This document shows, one piece after another, positions 1 through 6,129 of a stretch of 14,609 nt of DNA (its first letter is position 1; each line of letters starts with the position of its first letter). Source of the DNA: Acetobacteraceae bacterium (GTDB lineage Bacteria > Pseudomonadota > Alphaproteobacteria > Acetobacterales > Acetobacteraceae); the NCBI GenBank assembly GCA_003506895.1, contig DNXO01000009.1, forward strand, positions 12,869 to 27,477, read 5' to 3'. The notes beneath the pieces are model-generated. The model was not told the DNA's origin, made no database searches, and was given only the letters and a program-made list of their open reading frames with translations. The position numbers were made by a program, and so were the translations under genes.

Positions 1-226
1 CGGGCGCGAGCCGCTCCAGCGCCTCCCGCGTCTCGCTCTCCGTCAGGTCCGGCACGTCCGTCCGTGCGGCCAACCATGTGCCGACGATGATCTCAGGCTG
101 CCGCAGCAACATTCTGACCTGGCCAACCACCGCGGCCTCGATTTCCGCCGCCGAAACCCGCCGGGCGAGACCACCCATTGGACCTACGGTGCAATGGCTA
201 ACCGCAGCCCGCGCCGTGCCCGCCAT
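1..226 (-). pseudogene. C-terminal fragment of a large serine recombinase (partial at window edge)
   Basis: The minus strand is open from an ATG at 226 (a second ATG is at 178) to the window edge, about 75 codons. It encodes a segment around VSAAEIEAAVVGQVRMLLRQ followed by PEIIVGTWLAAR and LTESETREALERLAP. I recognise this as the helical stretch after the zinc-ribbon of large serine recombinases found in phages and integrative elements of alphaproteobacteria. The residues before about position 178 (an HCTVGP stretch) do not look like the zinc-ribbon that should precede it, and an in-frame stop lies at 227-229. The catalytic N-terminal domain is therefore missing, which suggests a 5'-truncated remnant rather than an active enzyme. 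The recombinase reading is from memory of the family and rests on about 55 residues. What lies left of the window would decide whether this is a remnant. Confidence 0.45.
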
Positions 227-250
227 TCACCGTTTCGCACACTGACGATT

Positions 251-273
251 ATGTTAGCGATATGTTGATCGAT
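251..273. repeat. Imperfect tandem direct repeat upstream of the large unknown gene
   Basis: ATGTTAGCGAT (251-261) is followed directly by ATGTTGATCGAT (262-273), which includes the palindrome GATCGATC when read on to 274. It lies in the 106-bp gap between the recombinase fragment and the gene starting at 333. A repeated site just upstream of a gene could be an operator, but no factor can be named and the match is short. I see no convincing -35/-10 pair in this gap. Confidence 0.25.
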
Positions 274-318
274 CCTGAAAATGGGCGCACTGATTGCGTA
301 ATCATTCTCAACCTAGCC

Positions 319-323
319 GGGAG
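319..323 (+). promoter_or_regulatory. Ribosome binding site that decides the start at 333
   Basis: GGGAG lies 9 bases before ATG 333. The longer alternative start, a TTG at 294, has no comparable purine-rich site at the right distance, so the ATG is preferred. Confidence 0.5.
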
Positions 324-332
324 ATCACCGCG

Positions 333-3300
333 ATGTCAGAGAGCAGCATCTTAAGCCGGAGCCCGTCGGTTTCCCACCAGGGAACGCCCCCCGTCCTGAC
401 GAGAAGGACCACCGCCCAAGAGGACAAATGGGTTAATGAGACCCTCGGCGTCCCGATGGAAAGCGGTTCCATGGAGGACGAAAGCGAGGATGATGATCAA
501 ACCGTCCCGCAAAGCCAGGCGCCGGTCAATGTCGCTCTGGTGACCGACATCGCACAGCGCCAGGCCCTGGTGATCAATGCCCAGCTTGGGGCAGGGGGGG
601 ACGACGACGATATCGAGGAACTGAAGGAAGTGCTGGCGCGGCACAGTCAATGCGTTCCGCCCGAAACGAAGATGTTTCGGCTCGGCGGCGGATGGATTCA
701 GCATATCGATGATCTTACCCGCATTACGAAGCCGGAAGCCCGGCAGGCCAAAGTCAACGGGATTAAGGACGTTCTCAATGCCGTGGCGCAGCGCAGGGCC
801 GATCTGTCCGATGCTATTAAAGCAGTCGCGGCCAAACCCAATCCATCCGATGAGGTGAAAGGGGCGCTGGCTATGGCCCGCACCACGCTGAGTACCCTCA
901 CCGTCCATCTGCCGGCTTACTTCCAGGACCCGTATGTCGAGAAGGAGTTGCAACGGCGGCTGAAAACGCTCGCCAGCACACCCGCCGAGAAGGCCGAACT
1001 GCTGGAAAAGGCCAAATCGGGGTTCGTCGATCTGGACGGCAACCCGAAGCTCGACGCGAATGGCTTGCCAGTCGGTGACGGCCTGCGCGCGGCGTTCCAA
1101 GAGACGATCGACACGGTTGGCACCCGCGATTTCGACCGGCAGAATTTCTATTTCGATGAAATCACCACAGCGATCTCGCCCGAGGACGGTAAGAGGCTGT
1201 ACGAGGCTAACGACCGTCTGGTTGAGCAGGGCCAGTTGATCCTGGACAGCGGCGGGACGCTGCGTGACGTGCAGGAGATGCTGGCCAAAACGGGCGTACC
1301 CGAGGATTGGTGGCCGCCCCGGCTGGTGGAAAGCCTGCAGGCCTGGCGCAAGACCGAGCGCGCGATGCAGGAGGAGCGTGTCAGCCAACTGGTGGAGCAG
1401 AAGAAGCCCGACTTTAAGACCACGGAAGGGATCATGAGTTTCTTCCTGAGCGAAATGCCCGAGCTTGGCGCCAGCGTTTGCGAGTTCTTCGAAGACAACG
1501 AGATTGCGAAGGCCACCAAGGAGTTGCTGGAAGGCATTAAGATGGGATTCGATACCGGCGCCGTCGGCTTCGCGGCACTCGAATCCCTGGACTTCGACGA
1601 ACTCGAGCCGACGACCCGGCAGAAACTGCTCGACGGTATCGAAAAAGCGATGAGCGTGCTGGAAGGTGCGCTGAACTCAGCTTGCGCTGCAATGGGCATC
1701 GCCAAGAACATGGGCGCCGACCATCTGGCGTCGGTGATCCCGGGATTGTCGATTGCCGCTTGCGGCGTCAATCTGGCGCTCGCGATCAAGAAGCTTGGCG
1801 AGCACACGGCCATTCGTGCCCAAACCGGCATGATGAAGGGCGAAGCATTTAAGGCGCTGGGTAACGCCGACATCACCGATGGCGGTGCCTTCATTCAGGC
1901 GCTCGGCAACGAGATCGGTGGCCGTAACAAGCAGATTACCAAGGATGGGATCGAGGTCACCACCAGCAGCATGGACCTGGCAGGTTCGATCGCCGGCACG
2001 TTCGGCGGTCATTATGGTCTGGCCGCTCAGGGTGCTCTAAAGATCACCAGCACGGCGATCACCTACGGCACCAAGGTGGTGTTCACCAACATCGATTGGA
2101 GCGAGGCTGACCGGGCGAAGGCATTGCTGAAAGAGGCGCAGGCCGGCAACCCGGTTGCCCGCATGCAAATTTTCCAGGACAGCAATCTCTATGCCAAAAT
2201 GTATATCTGCGTCCTGTGCCGGGACAAGGTTTCGCTGGCGTTGAAGTTTGTCGATCAGCGTGGCATCGAAGAGAGCGACCTCAGCAAGCCGATGTCGCTG
2301 AAGATCCTGCGTGAGGCCCTGCTGGCAAGCGCTGATCAGAAAGACGAGAATGACATCGATGACAGCCGGGCCATGGAAAACCTTGGCAAGGTCGGTAAGG
2401 GCCTTCAGGCGATCGGCCGCGGCGCAAAGGCGCTGGGTGGCAAGGCGAAGGAAATCACCAAGGACCGGAAAGCGATATATAGTCCTATTCTGCTGCCGTT
2501 CGACCCCGACACGGCACTGACCGAGGCTGGGTGGCGCGAGACCAAAAAAGTAGCCTTGAAGGCAGGGCTGTACGACGAGGAGACCGGTGTCGGTGAAGCG
2601 ACGGCGGATTTCGAATCGGCACTGAAGAAAATCACCGAGACGATCACCGCGGGCGTGAAGCTCGACCCCACCACCAAGGCCGGCAAAACGGCGCAGGAAA
2701 ACTTCCTGGCCACGCTGGAGGCGCTGCGCGGCGTGATCGGTGCGCTGGATGGATGCCAACCGACGCAAAATCCCGACGGCAAAAAAGCGCATCCGGAGAT
2801 GGCGACCTACATCGTCGCCGTCCTGAAGAAGGCCCGCTCGCAATACAACATGCTGGATGCCAAAATGTCCCAGCTCGGCCTGAAGGATGCCGGCTGGACA
2901 CCACGAGGTATCGGGGCGCCGCTTGATGCGGTGGCCTGGAAGGCGAACTGGGCGGATGCCATGGTCAAGGCCTGCCTGCCGAAGGACGACGGTGGCGTGG
3001 CCGACGCCCTGGACGCTTTGGTCAATGCGGAGGCCGCGATCCTGGCCAAGGCCAAGGATCCGGCCGGCCAGCGCAAAGCCAGGCTGGAAGCGGCCGATGT
3101 GTTGAATGACTTGATCGCTGCCTGCAAGCAAGCCTGGGCCCAGGCTCGCGGCGTGCCGGCGATGCTGACCGAGGTCGATCGGACGTTGAAGGCCGCCGGC
3201 GCGCGGCGCATCGAGATCGATCAAGCTCTTGCGCCTCCGACCTGGACCGGCATGCCGCCGCTGGACAAACCGGTGGACGTCACGGCGCCGAAGTGGAAAG

Positions 3301-4328
3301 CCTTCTGGGAAAGCGCGGTGAAGGCGGGTGTAGCCTTGCCCGATGATGGCGGTCTTCTGTCGGCCTTGCAGGGGCTGGACACGCGGGCGCAGGCCGTGGC
3401 CGACGCTGCCATCGGAAAGCCTAAGCTGAAGGCTCGGATCGATTTTGGCATCGCCGTCGGCAAGGTCATCGTGGCGGAGCAGAAACTGCTGAGTACGCAG
3501 CGCGACATCTGCAAGCCGCTGAAGGACTATATCCAGAACATCCATCTGCGTGCTTTGCAGTTGCAGGCAGCCTTCAGCGAACAGCGTGATCAAATCGCCT
3601 TCCAAGTGGTCGGTGGCACGACCGTGGCGGGATGGACGCAGACCTATGCCAACGCGACAAACGTCGGTGCGCTGCCGCCAGCCAAATCGGGGGCTAACGC
3701 GTTCGAAAAGAGTTTGGGCGAGTACGAATCCGCCTACCGCAAGATGCAGACCGCGGTAACGGGCAAAAAGTTTGGGGATGCGCTGAAGCAGGCGGTGCTG
3801 GCCAGGCAGGCTCTTAATGAGGCCGACAAGGCGGTGTGGCAGAAGCTGCAGACGGCCGACGGATACAGCTCTAACAAGCAGATGGGACCGTATCTGGAGA
3901 AACTGCGCAAGGATATCGCCGATTATTTGAAAGATGCGGAGTTAACCGATGCGCTTGGCGGCAGGGCCAAGGGCGCTGCGTTCGTAGCGGGTCCTTTCAC
4001 GATGGACGCCAGCGCTTGGGATAAAATCAAGAAGTCTGCGGTAAGCAACGGCGTTCTGATCGACGGCAAGACGGGCGTCACCGACGCGCTGAATAAATGC
4101 AAGAAGTCGCTGGCCAGCCTGATTGCAGAGAATACGGCGAAGAAGCCGGATCAGAAGAAGATCGACAAGGCTCGCGAGGCGGCGGTGGAGGATGCCAATC
4201 GCCTAGTTGGAGTGACCGGCTCGCTGGGGGCGTTGGCGCCTGACAACAAAGCCTGGCAGGGATATGCAAACGCGGCCAAAAAATTTGCCGCGGATCATTT
4301 GGCGGATGTGACCAACCGCAAAAGTTGA
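333..4328 (+). CDS. Large repeat-containing protein of unknown function (1331 aa)
   Basis: I do not recognise this family. The start is ATG 333 behind GGGAG; a TTG at 294 would add 13 residues. No signal peptide is visible, so the protein is probably cytosolic or exported by a non-Sec route. Visible parts, in order: a Ser/Pro-rich and then acidic N-terminus (Asp/Glu clusters at about 42-55 and 90-96); a long charged helical region to about 450; a hydrophobic segment at about 465-485 and a Gly/Ala/Ser-rich segment at about 549-580 that could touch a membrane; a region with GNPVARMQIF at about 605; a Gly/Lys-rich cationic stretch at about 684-714; and five diverged Trp-containing repeats from about 724 to 1264, with the start of a sixth near 1308. 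It is convergent with the tagF-pppA operon. A T6SS-linked effector or accessory role is possible but rests on position only. The reading frame is intact and there is no sign of decay. Confidence 0.9.
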   Translation: MSESSILSRSPSVSHQGTPPVLTRRTTAQEDKWVNETLGVPMESGSMEDESEDDDQTVPQSQAPVNVALVTDIAQRQALVINAQLGAGGDDDDIEELKEVLARHSQCVPPETKMFRLGGGWIQHIDDLTRITKPEARQAKVNGIKDVLNAVAQRRADLSDAIKAVAAKPNPSDEVKGALAMARTTLSTLTVHLPAYFQDPYVEKELQRRLKTLASTPAEKAELLEKAKSGFVDLDGNPKLDANGLPVGDGLRAAFQETIDTVGTRDFDRQNFYFDEITTAISPEDGKRLYEANDRLVEQGQLILDSGGTLRDVQEMLAKTGVPEDWWPPRLVESLQAWRKTERAMQEERVSQLVEQKKPDFKTTEGIMSFFLSEMPELGASVCEFFEDNEIAKATKELLEGIKMGFDTGAVGFAALESLDFDELEPTTRQKLLDGIEKAMSVLEGALNSACAAMGIAKNMGADHLASVIPGLSIAACGVNLALAIKKLGEHTAIRAQTGMMKGEAFKALGNADITDGGAFIQALGNEIGGRNKQITKDGIEVTTSSMDLAGSIAGTFGGHYGLAAQGALKITSTAITYGTKVVFTNIDWSEADRAKALLKEAQAGNPVARMQIFQDSNLYAKMYICVLCRDKVSLALKFVDQRGIEESDLSKPMSLKILREALLASADQKDENDIDDSRAMENLGKVGKGLQAIGRGAKALGGKAKEITKDRKAIYSPILLPFDPDTALTEAGWRETKKVALKAGLYDEETGVGEATADFESALKKITETITAGVKLDPTTKAGKTAQENFLATLEALRGVIGALDGCQPTQNPDGKKAHPEMATYIVAVLKKARSQYNMLDAKMSQLGLKDAGWTPRGIGAPLDAVAWKANWADAMVKACLPKDDGGVADALDALVNAEAAILAKAKDPAGQRKARLEAADVLNDLIAACKQAWAQARGVPAMLTEVDRTLKAAGARRIEIDQALAPPTWTGMPPLDKPVDVTAPKWKAFWESAVKAGVALPDDGGLLSALQGLDTRAQAVADAAIGKPKLKARIDFGIAVGKVIVAEQKLLSTQRDICKPLKDYIQNIHLRALQLQAAFSEQRDQIAFQVVGGTTVAGWTQTYANATNVGALPPAKSGANAFEKSLGEYESAYRKMQTAVTGKKFGDALKQAVLARQALNEADKAVWQKLQTADGYSSNKQMGPYLEKLRKDIADYLKDAELTDALGGRAKGAAFVAGPFTMDASAWDKIKKSAVSNGVLIDGKTGVTDALNKCKKSLASLIAENTAKKPDQKKIDKAREAAVEDANRLVGVTGSLGALAPDNKAWQGYANAAKKFAADHLADVTNRKS
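2502..4124 (+). repeat. Region coding for about five diverged protein repeats in the large unknown gene
   Basis: The encoded units share a pattern of Trp, then about 8-9 residues, then Ala/Gly-Val or Leu, then Asp-Asp-Gly-Gly or Asp-Gly-Lys-Thr-Gly, then a helix of the form ADALDAL. They lie at about 2502-2621 (WRETKKVALKAG, then ETGV), 2916-3041 (WADAMVKACLPKDDGGVADA), 3276-3398 (WESAVKAGVALPDDGGLLSA), 3615-3746 (WTQTYANATNVGALPP, most diverged) and 3996-4124 (WDKIKKSAVSNGVLIDGKTG). Unit starts are spaced roughly 113-138 codons apart. The intervening segments are also helical and charged. The repeats are visible in the protein only; the DNA has diverged. Confidence 0.6.
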
Positions 4329-4347
4329 CGCCGCCAATCGCGAACTG

Positions 4348-4385
4348 AGATTGACCTTCCCCTTCCCCGGGGCGGGTCAATCTCT
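4348..4385. terminator. Inverted repeat between convergent genes, likely bidirectional terminator
   Basis: GAGATTGACC (4348-4357) and GGTCAATCTC (4376-4385) are a perfect 10-bp inverted repeat. An inner CCCC/GGGG stem (4360-4363 with 4370-4373) extends it after a two-base mismatch, leaving a six-base loop. It starts 20 bases past the stop of the large plus-strand gene and lies 71 bases past the stop of the convergent pppA. There is no long T-run on either side, so it could act as a weak or factor-assisted terminator or as an mRNA-stabilising hairpin. Confidence 0.6.
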
Positions 4386-4455
4386 ACGCTGAGCGGACCT
4401 GCACGCCCCGGCGACAGCGTTCGAGGTCGTGGGCGTTAGAGCCGAACCGGACCGA

Positions 4456-5178
4456 TCAGGCTGAAACCGCCTCGATCACTACGGCGGTGACGTTGTCGTT
4501 GACCCGGCGATCCAGGGCCGCCGCGATCATCGGATCGGTCAGCGATGTAGTGTGATTGCCCGCTAGCAGGCCGGCCAGGGCGGCGTCGGACAGGGTTTTG
4601 CAGAGCCCGTCGCTGCACAGCAGGAAGCGGTCCCCGGCTTGGAGCGCGCCGGAGACCTTGTCGAGTTCGAAGGGCTCCGTTCCGCCACCGACCGCGCGGG
4701 TGATGATATTGGCCCGTGGATGATTCTCGGCCTCCTCCGGCTGGATGGCGCCGGAGTCGACGAGCTCCTGTACCAGGCTGTGGTCGCGGCTGATCTGCTG
4801 CATCACCCCGTCGCGCAGCAGATAGGCGCGGCTGTCGCCGGCCCAGAGGCAGGCGAAGTGGGTGTCGGTCGCGATCAGCACGACGATGGTGGAGGCGATG
4901 ACGGTGTTGGGTCCGCGGCGGCTGGCTTCGGCGCACAACGCCTCGTGCGTCCGGCCGATTCGGGTGCGAATTTCCGACAGCAACGCGCCGGCGCCGAGTT
5001 TTGGGGGTATCGTCTCCAGTGCGTCAGCGATCATGCCGGAGGCCACCTCACCGGCATCGTGGCCGCCCGCGCCGTCGGCAACGGCCCACAATCCCAACTC
5101 AGGGCGATCGACGAAACGATCTTCGTTATGGGTACGGACGGCGCCGTTATGGGTAGTCGACCAGGACAGAAAGCGCAT
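4456..5178 (-). CDS. pppA: PP2C-family Ser/Thr phosphatase, T6SS regulator PppA type (240 aa)
   Basis: This is a compact, soluble PP2C/PPM metal-dependent protein phosphatase made only of the catalytic domain. The family motifs are in order: RTHNEDR (15-21), WAVADGAGGHDAGE (31-44), GDSRAYL (114-120), the DHS motif (132-134), AVGG (162-165), LLCSDGL (186-192) and DNVTAVV (228-234). The metal-binding aspartates expected near positions 20, 35, 190 and 228 are all present, so it should be active. In type VI secretion systems, PppA-type phosphatases oppose the PpkA kinase, which phosphorylates the scaffold protein Fha, and so lower secretion. That role is inferred here from the tagF gene ending 5 bases upstream. 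ATG 5178 follows a good AGGTGAG site. The PP2C assignment is very secure; the T6SS role depends on the neighbour. Confidence 0.93.
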   Translation of the reverse strand: MRFLSWSTTHNGAVRTHNEDRFVDRPELGLWAVADGAGGHDAGEVASGMIADALETIPPKLGAGALLSEIRTRIGRTHEALCAEASRRGPNTVIASTIVVLIATDTHFACLWAGDSRAYLLRDGVMQQISRDHSLVQELVDSGAIQPEEAENHPRANIITRAVGGGTEPFELDKVSGALQAGDRFLLCSDGLCKTLSDAALAGLLAGNHTTSLTDPMIAAALDRRVNDNVTAVVIEAVSA

Positions 5179-5182
5179 GTCG

Positions 5183-5189
5183 CTCACCT
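5183..5189 (-). promoter_or_regulatory. Ribosome binding site of pppA overlapping the tagF stop codon
   Basis: Read on the minus strand, AGGTGAG lies 4 bases before the ATG at 5178 and contains the TGA stop of tagF (5184-5186). This arrangement points to translational coupling of the two genes on one mRNA. Confidence 0.6.
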
Positions 5190-5789
5190 GTTTCGTGTTG
5201 TCGGATCGGCGGAAGAAGCATCCAGCATACGTGCGAACAGGGCCGCGCCGGGAAGGCGATCGGTGGCGAACGCCTCGGCTGCCACGCGCGGGGCGCCTTC
5301 GGTCCACCAACTGCAATTGCCGTCCGGGACGTCCGCCGCGACCGATTCCGCCGCAACTGACTCCCCATGGGCCGGCCGCAGCCGTTCCATGAGGCTGTCG
5401 GGGTCGAGGTCGTGTTCGATGGCGGCGATACCCGCTGCCTCGGCTTGATCGAGCGGACCTATCCAATCAGTCTGACGTAGTTCGGAATCGTTGGCGACAC
5501 AGGCCAGAGTGAGCGGAAAATGCCGGCCGGCGCGATCGACACTGGGCATGAACACACCAAGCGCCGCGTGGCTGCCGCAGACGCCGGATCGAAGGCGAAA
5601 CCGCCAGACCGGCGCCTCTAGCCATGCCGGAACCCAGGTGTCCGCCAGCAGAGCCTGGCTTTCCGCCATCACCTGTTGCAGCCAGCGATCCCAGGCGTCG
5701 ATGAAATCGCGCGGCAGGCCGGCACGCACGAAGTCACCTCGGGCGGGTATCTTGCCGTAAAATCCGAACGAACAGGTCAGCTTGGTCAC
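5184..5789 (-). CDS. tagF: Type VI secretion system-associated protein TagF (201 aa)
   Basis: The N-terminus has the TagF signature GFYGKIPARGDFV (9-21), followed by DAWDRWLQ (31-38), GVFMPSVDRAGRHFPLTL (78-94) and SWWTEG (160-165). TagF is known as a cytoplasmic post-translational repressor of T6SS assembly in Pseudomonas and Agrobacterium, where it acts together with or on Fha. The length fits a single TagF domain with a short, less conserved Ala/Asp-rich C-terminal region. The start is GTG 5789; no in-frame ATG was found nearby and the signature sits at the expected distance from it, although the ribosome binding site is weak. It is first in an operon with pppA, 5 bases apart. In Agrobacterium the two domains are fused in one protein; here they are separate. 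No T6SS structural genes are visible in this window. Confidence 0.92.
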   Translation of the reverse strand: MTKLTCSFGFYGKIPARGDFVRAGLPRDFIDAWDRWLQQVMAESQALLADTWVPAWLEAPVWRFRLRSGVCGSHAALGVFMPSVDRAGRHFPLTLACVANDSELRQTDWIGPLDQAEAAGIAAIEHDLDPDSLMERLRPAHGESVAAESVAADVPDGNCSWWTEGAPRVAAEAFATDRLPGAALFARMLDASSADPTTRNR

Positions 5790-6129
5790 CCTGGCGTGGC
5801 AGTAACAGGCACTGGGTCGGGCGATTGACGGTGGGCCGTCCTTTGCTTCTTCCCCGTCCTAATCGTTACCTTCATTTCGGGGTAGTCGGCTAGAGTCGAT
5901 TCGCACCCGAGTGGGTTCCGATGGCCATTATGCACGGCAAATGGTCTAATTTCGATAACTTTGCAGACGATTAACATTTCGCTTGCGGTCCCCTTGTTTC
6001 GGATAGATAGAGGAGGTGGGGGGACAATAGGTGACCCGGAAAGCGGGTTCGCCGCCGTGGGCCAGCCGGCCCCATTGCGCTCTAAATTTTGTGCACTTGT
6101 GGAACGTGATGCAAGGAAAACCCGAACGG
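5790..6129. other. Divergent intergenic region between tagF and tpsB
   Basis: These 340 bases separate two divergent transcription units and should hold both promoters. The part from about 5940 to 6010 is the most AT-rich stretch nearby. I see no sigma-70 pair, operator palindrome or riboswitch that I would defend. TTGCGG (5983-5988) with TAGATA (6004-6009) is a poor promoter candidate with only 15-base spacing. The short open frames here lack protein-like features. Confidence 0.5.
6011..6017 (+). promoter_or_regulatory. Strong Shine-Dalgarno-like AGGAGGT upstream of the tpsB frame
   Basis: AGGAGGT lies 13 bases before a GTG at 6031 that is in frame with tpsB. A start there would add 33 residues before the signal peptide. 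A second site, AAGGA (6113-6117), lies 12 bases before ATG 6130 and serves the start I chose. The unusually good first site makes the true start uncertain. Confidence 0.4.

Noticed and set aside
351..1388. Minus-strand open frame of 345 codons
   Set aside because: It is opposite the N-terminal part of the large plus-strand gene and has no recognisable domain or ribosome site.
2037..3605. Minus-strand open frame of 522 codons
   Set aside because: It lies wholly inside the large plus-strand gene, has no family motifs and an Arg/Gln/Leu-rich composition typical of the complement of a GC-rich gene.
4639..5448. Plus-strand open frame of 269 codons
   Set aside because: It is antisense to pppA and the end of tagF, both of which carry complete family motifs.
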